Origin: Asterias amurensis
Lineage: Eukaryota; Echinodermata; Asteroidea; Forcipulatida; Asteriidae
Direction: 5' to 3'
Assembly (NCBI RefSeq): GCF_032118995.1
Contig: NC_092659.1
Location: 10,023,177 to 10,087,176 of the forward strand
Length of the DNA stretch: 64,000 nucleotides
Under the pieces are notes generated by a model. It was given only the letters and a program-made list of their open reading frames with translations, had not been told where the DNA came from and did not search any database. Positions 43,601 through 64,000 of this stretch are shown here, one piece after another. Within the stretch, counting starts at the first letter, position 1. The number at the start of each line of letters is the position of its first letter. The position numbers were made by a program, and so were the translations under genes.

Positions 43601-46200
43601 AGCAGTTGGAACAAGTGTGCCGGTAAGTTTAAATAATGCTATGCGGAACACAAAGGGACACGTTGCCTTGGAGTGGGAGAGTTGGTCTATGAAAAGCGTT
43701 TGAAACCGTTTGGTATAAAATGCAACGATGTTTTAAAAGTAGAATATAACGGGTGCGTTCGTTTAGCTTCCTTGGGTCTACCCCGCGGTGCTCACTCGGG
43801 TGAGCCCTTGACAAGAGCTAAACGAATGACCACTCACCGCTCTCGTAGTGACGTCATGCACCTGGGGCTATTCGAACGCACCGGGGCAGTCCAGGGTCGA
43901 CCCAGGGAAGCTAAACGAACGCACCCAATGATCTACACAAACATGCCTCAAAATTGCCTTGACTCCACAAAATGGCGTGCCTGTTAGTTCACGACATAAT
44001 AAGGAAAACCATGCAATTTCGAGGCAAATTTATGTTGTGTGGATATTCTACTTTTAAAACATCTTTCTAACCATTTCGATTCTATAACAAACGGTTTTCA
44101 AACTTTTTTGTTACACATACAAACTGGACCGATCCAAGGCAACTTGTCCCTTTAAAGTCCGCTATACAGCTCATTGCCCCACCCCTACTCTAACCGTCTA
44201 GTTGGACCACTAACAATAACTATTTGTATTATTGGTATATGAACGATTCAGCGTTACAAAACGTTTGCATTTGTTAACCTTGGCTCCACTGACGGTCGAA
44301 AAGTCAACATATCATGTTCGAGTCTTCCACATTCAAATTCAGAGCAGCTCGAAACTTTTAGGACGAACAATTCTTCCTGCGAATGCGATAAGAATTTTGA
44401 CGTCACAAATTTGCAAGGATGATTTGCAACCGTTGAGTAACGTGTTCAACTGAGAAACACTCGCTGCTAAAACAGGCATGTTAAGTCAAAATTAACCTTA
44501 GCAAGAAGAATGCACCCGGGCTTTATGTAGATTAACAAAAAAAAAAAAATTCTACAATACGGTGTTCAATCCAATATTTAGCAGGAAGTATATGAAGAAG
44601 AACAACGCACAAGCCAACAATCTCCACTCTAGATGCCCCTCTGCCAAAACATGGGATTCGAACTGGGACTGCCTCTCCGGGCAATCTCGGTAGTCTAGTT
44701 GGTAAGACACTTCTCTAGAAATCGTGGGTTCGAATCCCACCCGAGTAATATGCCTGTTATTGTTTTCACAGAACTCGGGAAAGTACCGAGTATACAGTGC
44801 TAATACACATCGGTGTGTATGGGTAAAAACCAAAGTAAATAATATCCACTCGCCCTTTAAATATTTAGCCTTGTTTATTGGTTACTCCTCTTTGAATTAG
44901 TGTTTGTACATTTTTCATGAAGTATGGAAATAAATTAAATTTGAATTGAATTGAAATTGAAAATGATGAACAGACTCTTATAGGTAGACTAGCCTCATAG
45001 ACCTTTATCACGCTGTCACCATCTTGGTCGTGTTCCCTACTTCCAATAACAGTAATGAATGCCAACATTAATTGCGCATGGCACCAGACTATTATTTCGT
45101 CCAGCCTCAGTTTGGTTACAATGAGTTGGAATGGAGTCAAATCAAGATGGCCACACCTTGATATAGGACAATAGTAGCCCGTGTATTAACTTGATAATGT
45201 ACATCATTCTTGCATGGTGTTATTGGTGCTGACATTGTTGTATTCTTCTGTTTGATTCAGGATGCATTGAGTTCTATTTTGGTTGCCCGTGATGGGTTTG
45301 GTGACATGGCTGTATCCAATGCCATTGGATCAAACGTCTTCGATATCAATCTTGGCTTGGGATTGCCGTTCTTCATCCGCATTCTCATCACAAGCTCACC
45401 CATCAACTTATTGTCGGAAACGGATGAGGTATGTAGTAAACTGTTTTTGTTTTTGTTTTGTTTTTTGAACATTGTTGGTCCATGTCAGACATAATTCTAT
45501 ATATATTTCCAAATGCCAGCAAAGAGTTAATTGAAATGACTATAAATCTCATCAAATCATGTTGAATACCTGCTTAATTGTTAACAGAAGCGTAAGAATC
45601 TTTAGAAAGTTTCCTAGGCCGATAATTTAAATGGACACGTTGCCTTGGATCGGGCGAGTTGGTAGATGAAACGATCTTTTTTTCTTCCTTCTACGTCTAA
45701 ACTAACACGGGACGCCATTTTGTGGAGTCATTTGCTTTGGACTCCACAAAATGGCCGACCGTGTTAGTTCACGACGTATAAGGAAAACCACGCAATTTCG
45801 AGGCATATTTGTGTGGATAATAATGTTCTACCTGTTAAAACATCTTTCCAACCATAATTGTATGCCTTTTATAACAAACGAATTCAAACGCTTTTCATAG
45901 ACCATCTTGCCCGATCCAAGGCAACGTGTCCTTTTAAATGATATTGCTTCACCAGAATGCTTATGGTTGTTTCCCTGTTGTACGATTTAACAGATGATGC
46001 TTGCTTCCGGAGCATTGCTAATGACACCACATGCCAAGTTTGGTTTCATCTTGCTAGCTATCCTGTTCTTCACTCTTATCGTCTTCTGTGGAGTCCGGTT
46101 TCAGCTCAACAAATTTGTGGGAGTATCTTTCGTCATGTTGTATGTGGCATTTATCGTATATGCCTTACTACAAGAGTTTGTATGCAAGTATTCGTGCTAA
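31622..46200 (+). CDS. SLC24A: K+-dependent Na+/Ca2+ exchanger (NCKX, SLC24 family), eleven coding exons
   Basis: Coding exons are 31622-31808, 33782-33931, 35283-35524, 36881-37065, 37920-38064, 38795-38908, 39678-40244, 41795-42003, 43469-43622, 45261-45428 and 45994-46200; all phases agree, giving 775 aa. Family members move Ca2+ and K+ out against Na+ in. Seen here: an N-terminal hydrophobic signal-like segment (about 36-60), a glycosylation site N79-A-T, an alpha-1 repeat with [20 protein letters not shown] and E153, a long acidic cytoplasmic loop (about 255-565), and an alpha-2 repeat with GTSVP-D652 and GSNVF-D679. E153, D652 and D679 match E188, D548 and D575 of mammalian NCKX2; the last gives K+ dependence. 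The loop is longer than in NCKX2-4. Alpha-1 is one residue short in [10 protein letters not shown] (usual IGVFITxGDVG). Which vertebrate paralogue it matches is not resolved. An alternative acceptor at 39689 would shorten exon 7 by four codons. Confidence 0.93.
31809..33781 (+). other. Exchanger intron 1, no recognised element
   Basis: About 2 kb between the first two coding exons. A C-run sits at 33687-33700. I see no repeat family or gene here, which is unusual for this window. Confidence 0.3.
33979..34366. mobile_element. TTAA-flanked MITE, family A (copy A8)
   Basis: Ends are TTAAAGACACTGGACAC and GTGTCCACTGCCTTTAA. It lies 47 bp after the exchanger exon 2 donor. Confidence 0.75.
34367..35282 (+). 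other. Exchanger intron 2 remainder
   Basis: No repeat family is recognised. A small inverted GACGTCATTGACG motif occurs near 34997. Confidence 0.25.
35525..36506 (+). other. Exchanger intron 3, first part
   Basis: No gene. A stretch with GGGCAGTTGGTTCCAAAGC at about 35902 has the look of an old interspersed repeat but I cannot place it. A repeated CTAGCACATGGC / CTAGCACACGGC pair lies at 36260-36305. Confidence 0.25.
36507..36673. mobile_element. Near-perfect long hairpin element
   Basis: CAAATATTGACTGC begins the left arm and GCAGTCAATATTTG ends the right arm. In between, ACTATGACTCCCTCGGTGAT pairs with ATCACCTCGGGAGTCATAGT, and CCCTCGGCTTCGCCTCGGG forms the loop. Arms are about 75 bp with few mismatches. 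It is intronic in the exchanger gene, in the same intron as exon 4. Confidence 0.6.
37168..37690. repeat. Degenerate ~20-bp tandem array (GGTCTTAAACGG)
   Basis: More than twenty units of the type TTGGTCTTAAACGGACCCAG follow each other with substitutions and small length changes. Units at the left end read CCAGCCGGTCTTAAACG. The array begins about 100 bp after the exon 4 donor of the exchanger gene. Short open frames across it are by-products. Confidence 0.8.
38205..38636. mobile_element. Family A MITE with rearranged right end (copy A9)
   Basis: The left end CTAAAGGCAGTGGACACTAT and the family interior are present up to about 38570. The expected terminus is replaced by other sequence ending in ATAGTGTCTTTAAAG. 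It lies in the exchanger intron before exon 6. Confidence 0.6.
38992..39133. mobile_element. Palindromic repeat with GCAGCAGACTTACCAGG arms
   Basis: The left arm TTGGGACGCTTGGTGGCAGC and the right arm GCTGCCACCTAGCGTTCTAA are inverted. A single left arm of the same family is at about 46446-46520 (GGAACGCTTGGTGGCAGCAG), which shows it is dispersed. Confidence 0.5.
40272..40451. repeat. Family G palindromic repeat, uninterrupted copy (G2)
   Basis: CTATAGACCTTTATCATGCA and the inverted CATGATAAAGGTCTATA mark the ends, with CCATCTTG/CAAGATGG inside. This is the empty counterpart of 21936-22348. A third, diverged copy lies at about 45000-45180. Confidence 0.6.
40708..41087. mobile_element. TTAA-flanked MITE, family A (copy A10)
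   Basis: Ends are TTAAAGGCAATGGACACTAT and ATAGTGACCAATGTATTTAA. It lies in the exchanger intron before exon 8. Confidence 0.7.
41295..41650. mobile_element. TTAA-flanked MITE, family A (copy A11)
   Basis: Ends are TTAAAGGCAATGGACACTAT and AATAGTGTCCATGCCTTTAA. It shares the GGCAATGG variant with the copy 200 bp upstream, so the two may be close relatives. It ends 145 bp before exon 8. Confidence 0.75.
42035..42999. mobile_element. Two adjacent family E hAT-like MITEs (copies E3, E4)
   Basis: E3 (42035 to about 42487) starts CAGGGGTAAGTTCCAG and ends GTGGAACGCATCCCAG. E4 continues to about 42999 and ends GACGCATCCCAG. E4 carries the complement of AAAATGGCGGACA near 42850. The start of E4 is obscured. 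Both are in the exchanger intron after exon 8. Confidence 0.55.
43152..43364. mobile_element. MITE with AACGTGAACGTCAGAAAAT ends (family I, copy I1)
   Basis: The left end AAACGTGAACGTCAGAAAAT and right end ATTTTCTGACGTCCACGTTC are inverted. The interior GGTACGTACGTGCAGA and AGCCCAAAGTGG are shared with the copy at 55838-56034. It lies about 100 bp before exon 9. Confidence 0.6.
43650..44155. mobile_element. Family B MITE split by another MITE (copy B4)
   Basis: Ends are AAAGGGACACGTTGCC and AACTTGTCCCTTTAA. The left arm stops at GTAGAATATAAC (43750), and the right part resumes with AATGATCTACACAAACATGC. The intervening 43751-43926 is a separate element. It lies 27 bp after the exon 9 donor. 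Confidence 0.7.
43751..43926. mobile_element. MITE with GGGTGCGTTCGTTTAGC ends, inside B4
   Basis: GGGTGCGTTCGTTTAGCTTC and GAAGCTAAACGAACGCACCC are perfect inverted ends of 20 bp. The interior is GC-rich with further CGAACGCACC/GAGCTAAACGAA repeats. It inserted into a family B element and is the younger of the two. Confidence 0.7.
44685..44833 (+). mobile_element. tRNA-derived SINE (second type)
   Basis: A box TAGTCTAGTTGG and B box GGTTCGAATCC lie 30 bp apart within CTCGGTAGTCTAGTTGG to CCCACCCGAGTAA, whose ends pair (CTCGG/CCGAG). A body follows with ACTCGGGAAAGTACCGAGTA and ACACATCGGTGTGTATGGG. The spacing is too short for a working tRNA, which supports a SINE. Just upstream another B-box-like GGGATTCGAACTGG occurs. 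Confidence 0.65.
45000..45180. repeat. Family G palindromic repeat (copy G3)
   Basis: ATAGACCTTTATCACGC and CCATCTTGG at the left, CAAGATGGCCACACCTTGAT at the right. It is more diverged than G2 and lies just before exon 10 of the exchanger. Confidence 0.45.
45627..45937. mobile_element. TTAA-flanked hairpin MITE, family B (copy B5)
   Basis: Ends are TTAAATGGACACGTTGCC and GGCAACGTGTCCTTTTAA. The left arm has an internal deletion relative to B3; the central GGACTCCACAAAATGGCC palindrome is kept. It lies in the last exchanger intron, about 55 bp before exon 11. Confidence 0.7.
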
Positions 46201-47505
46201 CAATATACATGCCCGTTGACTTCACCACTACTGCTACCGGATGGCAGTGTCAATAACATAATAATATATACCTGTATAGCTGTGTGATTAAAATGAAAAC
46301 CAAGACAATCAGAAAATTTGAACTTAGATGGAAATTGCACCTTTATAAAAATGTCCGAGTTAGTTAATCATCCTCACGAGTTACGATCAAAAACACTGTG
46401 TTTTCCAACATGAGTAAGCGTATTGCGAAGAGTTCTTATCGAATTGAAGACTTTTGGAACGCTTGGTGGCAGCAGACTTACCAGGCAAAATCCATTGTTC
46501 TCGGTAGTGTGCGCATGCTCAGAACTAATCAAACCCACATAGAACAATTAATTTATTGAACAAGTGTGCTATAAGCATGATTCATAATTGCACTGTCTGA
46601 CCATTATGAAACTAGCCACGATCAAAAACACTACGCTTTCCAACGCGATGAAAAAACAAACATTAACAGCTAGGTGAGATTTTTACATTATTTTTATTCA
46701 AAAATAGTTATTTTCCACGTGAAACGAACAAAATAATTTTTGGCACTCACTTCCTACTTACACCCATAGCAAACCACTATTGATTTAAAGTAGCCAAGTT
46801 TCGTGGTTTTGTGTAGGTCTTAAGACGTTAAGATGCGAATAATTCTACAACACGGTTTAAACTAGCTTTATTACATTGCACAAAAGGATGTTACGTCTCA
46901 AGCTGTGTATATTAAAACAATAGATCTTCACAAATTTCTGATTAATTTGGCATTAGTTTGTGTCAGTAACGTACAACGAATTAGTACAGCGACTGGTTTC
47001 GGTGTGTTCTGTTTAATACAGAATTAATGTACACTCATTTATAGCTAACAATGACAAATTCATTGACTTATTTTTTTTCCCCAATATTTTCTTTGACACT
47101 AATAATGTTTCTTTTCGATTGATTGTGAAAGATATGCAAAGTAATTTAAAGGGATATCGTTTCAATATTCCAACAAAGCAATATTTATCTGTACAAATTG
47201 ATATATATGTATTAAAATTGAACAAAGATAGTGATCATATTGAAGATATATACCACTGTAGTTGGAAGAAATCACCTTGTAAAATATGATATAATGATAC
47301 ATTTTAGTAGTTTGATTTGATACTGCATCCTTTGTGACGGCACTCCAATGCACAATATAAATATTATGTTTGGATATAAAAAGATAAATATCTTAGTGTG
47401 AATTTTGTTGTTTGTTTCCTTTAAGGTGACTATCACAAACTGTCCCTATAGAATCATTCCTCTTCCAGATCTCACTTGTTGAATAAAACAAACTGACATT
47501 AAACA
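46201..47505 (+). terminator. Exchanger 3' UTR and probable polyadenylation region
   Basis: After the TAA stop the sequence is AT-rich and without long repeats apart from a short GCTTGGTGGCAGCAG arm at 46446-46520. An AATAAA at 47482-47487 is the first clear polyadenylation signal in a likely context, giving a 3' UTR of about 1.3 kb. A second AATAAA is at about 47777. The true end is unproven. Confidence 0.35.
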
Positions 47506-47569
47506 ATGTGTGTAAACAATAGTAGTTTGTGTCTGATACATTTCCCACCGGGCGGGGTCTGGGCTGGAG

Positions 47570-47752
47570 GGGGGGGGTTAATGGTCTGCCGTGGTGAGAT
47601 AGTCGAGTTGTGGCGGTGCTCTCGCGAGATCACTGCTCTCGCGCAAACTGGTAGTCGTGAGAGCAGTATAGTCTCGCGGGGCCAGCAGTCTCGCGAGAAT
47701 AGAGTCGGAACGCGACAGACATTTAACGACTTGTCCACAAGTCTAGGGTTGG
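47570..47752. repeat. CTCGCGAGA-rich repeat (family O, copy O2)
   Basis: It is the reverse-oriented relative of 5578-5875, with CTCTCGCGAGATCACTGCTC, GGCCAGCAGTCTCGCGAG and TTTAACGACTTGTCCACA. It lies between the convergent exchanger and Shox genes. Confidence 0.45.
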
Positions 47753-48346
47753 CTATATACTGATGAAATTACATAAATAAAATTGGAATTGCTTTTGCCC
47801 AAATAAATATTATTCGTATTTTTAAACGTATGCCTCTTTACAAAAGACACACAGTATAGCCTACTTATTGACTAAACATAGTATGTACATGTACATTAAT
47901 GTATTTACACAAAGAACAATGAAACCTACACACTCTGGATTGAATTAACACTTGGTATTACATAAACCATAATTGGTTAGAATTTTCTAATTGGTTAGAA
48001 TAAATGCAGAGGTTCACTCATTACGTATACAGGTTTTTTTTTAAACGATCCTCCCTTGATTGACAAACGATGAGGTTTCAAGTCGAACAACTGACACCTA
48101 TTTTTGCATGAACACAAAGGACAGCATTGAACATGCACCATTTTACTATTTGACTGAAGGAAGTGAGTTAATGTTGGGTTCCTCTGGCAATAATTAGTTT
48201 TAGTCTTTAGATTAACTACAGTAAGACCTACTCATTGACGGATTTATTCTTGCCATAATCTTAACTACACTTCACAATTATCAAGTTATGTCAATATGTT
48301 TGATTTTGCAATGACTAATGACTGTACAATTGTAACAATGTGGCGT
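47753..48346 (-). other. Shox 3' flank, repeat-free
   Basis: No repeat family is seen here. On the minus strand an AATAAA overlaps the Shox stop codon (48351-48346) and another occurs at 48248-48243. Either could end the Shox message. Confidence 0.35.
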
Positions 48347-60496
<12,150 letters not shown>

Positions 60497-61868
60497 GTCG
60501 TCAATGTACAGTTTCTCCAATTTAAAAAAAGAAGAGTATTTCGATCAATATATTTTGAAGATCAAAGTCATAAATTTGCAGAACCAATTCTTCCAATATT
60601 TATAATTGTGTTGGAGTTTTATTTAGCACTGTGTAATTATACGATAACTGGTCGAGAGTGTAACTAGTAATGTACCTTGGACAACTCTAGCAGTGCGATC
60701 TGTTTTAGAACTAATGATGAAATGAATGGTTCAAAGTGGACTGAATACAAGGCGTGCCAAAGGATGAGTTTAAGGGCGATCCGTCTACGGGTTGGTGACA
60801 AGCCTCAGTAATGATGATCGTATCACTAACTCCAAAGCCTCAATGCTTACTAATGGACTGGACTTACTAATCCAATCAAAATGATCACAATCCCTGAAAG
60901 CGAATTACATCGACCAATAGCTGCCCAGAGGATGCGCAGCCAGGCTAACAATCACCACCTTTGAAAACTCGTAACTAAAAGAGCATTAAGTTGAATCAAC
61001 ATAGAAACTGGACACCATCAGATGACCATCCCAGTTGAGATTATGGTTGGTTGCCTGATAACGTCTTCCTTCCTTATGAGCTGCAGTAAATCAGCCGAGT
61101 ATTGCAATATGCAGCTAGCTGAACGCACCTCTCCTTCGGGGTAAACCGTCTACAGCTCGCTCGGTGTCGCGATTGGATTATGCGCGTTTTGATAATTTCC
61201 TCCCAATGGTACGTAAGGAACGATTGACTTTTAATGGGAATGCTATCCGCAAAGTGATGAAAAGAAATTGGGTCTTAACTAGATTAACTGCTCTATTATA
61301 GACTGGGTTTGGTGACTTAGCATGGGCACTGACCGCGTGCCTGCAGGTTGTTGCTGCAGTCGTTATTTGGCAAGCAATTGGAGAAAGGTGACGCCCTAAA
61401 ATGAGATTTCATCAAGGTATGAGCCCACAAGCAACCACGCAATCCTTGCAAATAGCGTTGGTTAGCCATGCAGGCGTAAATAAGGGTCCAAAGTAAATGG
61501 AGATCAAATTGGCAATCCGCGTTGGTGATCACTTGAAAGGGTGGACAGATTGTTTTGTGTCTGTGTTTGTTTGTTCGTTTGTTTATTTGTTTGTTATAAG
61601 GTACTTTTGCGTCAATGTACTAAAACTATACCTATAGCAATTGGTGGGGCTCCAGAAGCGCAAGTTTATTATTGTGTGAAAGATGTTGCACTTACTGGAA
61701 GACGTCGACGAATATTCTTGCTAAATCCTATCATTTGCTTTTATTCTGTACTTAAAGTGGTGCCATTTTCTGTTCCTATTGTTTGTTCTTTCTCTAAGGG
61801 TTCGCAGCTGCTGCTTATTTCTGTTATGGGTTACAACAATTCCATGGTCCGTGTTGCTTGTTCAGCAG
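60497..61868 (-). promoter_or_regulatory. Shox upstream region, repeat-free, candidate promoter and proximal control
   Basis: Nearly 1.4 kb upstream of the Shox ATG lacks mobile elements, apart from a short TGTTTGTTT-rich run at about 61560-61595. The 9-mer ATTGGATTA occurs at 61172-61180 and as its complement at 60868-60876. A TATAAAT-like sequence on the minus strand lies near 60600. The transcription start is not determined. Confidence 0.35.
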
Positions 61869-62010
61869 TAGACTTGATTCAAATCCCGTTCTCGTGCGAG
61901 AGGTCCCCAGCATACCCGCCGTCAAAATGTAGCTGTTGTGGTCCCGCCACAGGTTGGAGTTTTCTCCAAATAAAAGGACTCCCATGGGACTGGGACTTGA
62001 GTCAAATCTA
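61869..62010. mobile_element. TA-flanked palindromic MITE (family J, copy J2)
   Basis: TAGACTTGATTCAAATCCC and GGGACTTGAGTCAAATCTA are inverted ends with TA on both sides. Interior GCATACCCGC and GGTTGGAGTTTTCT match the copy at 56145-56300 in reverse. Confidence 0.6.
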
Positions 62011-62350
62011 GTTCAGCAGAAGAAAATTACAAAGCAGTCAAAGGTAAAAAAAAAACATGATACACTTATAAACTTAGTTATTTGTTTTATTAAAAAATGT
62101 GTTATAATATTTAGGGCCACGTGTTCCATAAAAAAAAAAATCTTTGTCAATCCAAGTGCTTTAGCTACTTCACAAAAAATACCTCACCTACCAGACAGTA
62201 ATTAGAAATGGAAAGTAATTTTATTGTTTTAAAGATTCCTGTGTATAGTTTCAACTGCGACACAGGCTTGGAAACTTGACAATAAGAAATTAACGTGATC
62301 TTTAACATCGGAGAAAACAAAGTAAAAAGTGTATTGTCACCCTAAGGTCT

Positions 62351-62722
62351 TTAAGGGCAGTGGACACTATTGGTAATTACTAAAAATAATAATAATCACA
62401 ACAACTTTCTTGGTAAACGAGTAAGTGGGAGAGGTTGGTAGTATAAAACATTCTGAGAAACGGCTCCCTCTGAAGTAACGTAGTTTTCGAGAAAGAAGTA
62501 GTTTTTCACGAATTTGATTTCGAGACCTCAAATTTAGAATTTGAGGTCTCGAAATCAAGCATCTGAAAGCACACAACTCCGTGTGACAAGGGTGTTTTTC
62601 CTTTCATTGTTATCTCACAACTTCGATGACCGATCGAGCTCAAATTTTCACAGGTTTGTTATTTTATGCATATGTGAGAAGACTGGTCTTTGACAATTAC
62701 CAATAGCGTCCACTGCATTTAA
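62351..62722. mobile_element. TTAA-flanked MITE, family A (copy A14)
   Basis: Ends are TTAAGGGCAGTGGACACTAT and AATAGCGTCCACTGCATTTAA, with full interior. It lies between Shox and the TMEM256-like gene. Confidence 0.75.
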
Positions 62723-63325
62723 GTTATTGACCCTGAATATCGCTCTCTTGTGGTCAAATCAAAAGGTGATAAAATGCTCATCAATTTAGAAAAGTAACAG
62801 CCTTTAAACAAAAATGCTCGGTGAAAAATACACTTTATTGTTTTTCTTTTCTCTCCCGCCCCCTTTTTTTGTTTGGGGGGGGGGGGTGTCCACGGGCCTC
62901 AGCCGCCCACGACAAATATAAAAACAACTAAGTAAAATTGAAAAAGTGGTCCTACGCCAGCGACCAAACTATTATCAACATAATAATATATATCTCCGTC
63001 CGTACCAAACACCCCGAGTTGAGAGTTAATTACCCAAACATACAATCCCTAGAACTTACAAGTTATGATCAATAAATCTGTCATTACACAACCTTTTGAG
63101 ATCCCTGGAAATACTATCTGCGCCTGGCGTATTGATCCCGATGACGATTCAAGAATAGAGGACTTTGTGTGACTCTTTTGTAGTAAAATATCAAAAGACG
63201 TGATTCGATGAAATATAGTTTTGTTTGCCACATCTATCACGTCAATGTATTGAAAATAACTGAAACCAACTGCAGTATGTGGAGTCTGCTATCAGACTTT
63301 TTAATAATTATTTAGAAATAGCCCC

Positions 63326-63653
63326 TTAGAAAGGCACTGGACACTATTGGTATAATCGTCAAATACCAGTACTCAAATTGTACTCAATTGGTCGGCGAAT
63401 TGCGAGATAAAAATGGAAGAAAAAAACTCTTCTCGCAAAAGTTGTGTACTTTCTAATGCTTGAATTCGAAACCTCAGCTGAAGTCTCGCAATTCAGATAT
63501 TTTAGTGAGAAATGACTTCTAAAATACGTTACTTCAGGGGGATCTGTTTCTCACAATAGTTTGTATGAACAGCTCTCCATTGCTTGTTACCAAGTAAGTT
63601 TCCATGCTAACAATTGTTTTGGGTAATTACCAATAGTGTCCACTGCCTTTTAA
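63326..63653. mobile_element. Family A MITE with internal deletion (copy A15)
   Basis: Ends are AAAGGCACTGGACACTATTGG and AATAGTGTCCACTGCCTTTTAA. The stretch holding the core (CACCAAG to AACAAACCTGTG) is missing. It lies 90 bp beyond the stop codon of the TMEM256-like gene, so it may be in its 3' UTR. Confidence 0.65.
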
Positions 63654-63741
63654 ACATGTTATTAAGTGAGCCAGAAAATAAGGAATAAAATATGAGAATA
63701 ATAATTATAGCGATAATGGAACCACGGCATTATCTGGTCGA

Positions 63742-63885
63742 TCAAAGAGCCATAGCAACCCATGCTACAATGAGAAGCGTACCTCCATACGGAGCTACTT
63801 TCACTGGAGTCGGATCACTCGTCATTGCATAGTAATAACACGGCCCACAGAATAAGGCCATTCCACTTGCCATCAACGAACCAAC
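63742..63885 (-). CDS. TMEM256: TMEM256-like (DUF423) membrane protein, last coding exon (partial)
   Basis: After an acceptor TTTCTAG at 63886 the minus strand encodes 47 residues: VGSLMASGMALFCGPCYYYA, then MTSDPTPVKVAPYGGTLLIV, then AWVAMAL and a stop. This matches the C-terminal half of human TMEM256 (LLLASGTTLFCTSFYY, APAGGTLLLLGWLALAL). Two hydrophobic membrane segments are visible, around a polar turn. The upstream exons lie beyond the right edge. The function of the family is not known. Phase at the acceptor is 0. Confidence 0.85.
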   Translation of the reverse strand, partial: VGSLMASGMALFCGPCYYYAMTSDPTPVKVAPYGGTLLIVAWVAMAL

Positions 63886-64000
63886 CTAGAAAGGAAATCA
63901 AGTAATGTATTAGATACTGAAGCAAATTGTTCTCTCGTAACGCATTTAGCTGTAGGCCTTTTAAACAGACCCAAATTACATATTCACTAAGCTATAACCT

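Noticed and set aside
60497-60520. Longer Shox N-terminus starting eight codons upstream
   Set aside because: The upstream codon is TTG. The ATG at 60496 gives MEEL, the exact start of vertebrate SHOX.
61541-62011. 156-codon frame upstream of Shox
   Set aside because: It starts in a TGTTTGTTT run and ends in a TA-flanked MITE; no homology or splice support.

Overview
The window looks like nuclear DNA of an invertebrate deuterostome, most probably an echinoderm and perhaps a sea star. Genes are split into short exons with GT-AG introns of 0.3 to 10 kb, and introns and spacers are packed with short inverted-repeat elements and tRNA-derived SINEs of a kind I associate with echinoderm genomes. 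The taxon is an inference I could not check.

Five genes or gene ends are visible. (1) 790-939 (-): a first coding exon of an unrecognised gene running off the left edge, head-to-head with the next gene. (2) 2433-13621 (+): a complete nine-exon RSRC1 (SR-related splicing protein 53), 318 aa. (3) 31622-46200 (+): a complete eleven-exon K+-dependent Na+/Ca2+ exchanger of the SLC24/NCKX family, 775 aa, with both alpha repeats and the three key acidic residues. (4) 48347-60496 (-): a complete four-exon Shox homeobox gene, 400 aa, with paired-class homeodomain and C-terminal OAR motif. (5) 63742-63885 (-): the last coding exon of a TMEM256-like (DUF423) membrane protein running off the right edge. 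RSRC1 and SHOX2 are direct neighbours in vertebrates, so finding RSRC1 and Shox 35 kb apart here points to an ancient linkage, with an exchanger gene lying between them. All splice phases were checked by hand and every junction is in frame.

The rest is mainly repeats. Four families of TTAA-flanked elements (called A, B, C and D below) give more than twenty copies. A, C and D share a short internal core although their ends differ. Other items are hAT-like, PIF/Harbinger-like and TA-flanked elements, at least three tRNA-derived SINEs, one LINE 3' fragment, and a hairpin-forming family carrying a hammerhead-like motif. Several nested insertions give a relative age order.

The points most worth a second look are: a 48-bp minisatellite just after RSRC1 exon 5 whose every unit carries a strong 3' splice-site look-alike in the right frame; a degenerate array of about 84-bp units that begins inside the last RSRC1 codons and runs 1 kb downstream; the core shared by TTAA families; the hammerhead-like motif; and a 9-mer, ATTGGATTA, found five times in Shox non-coding DNA.
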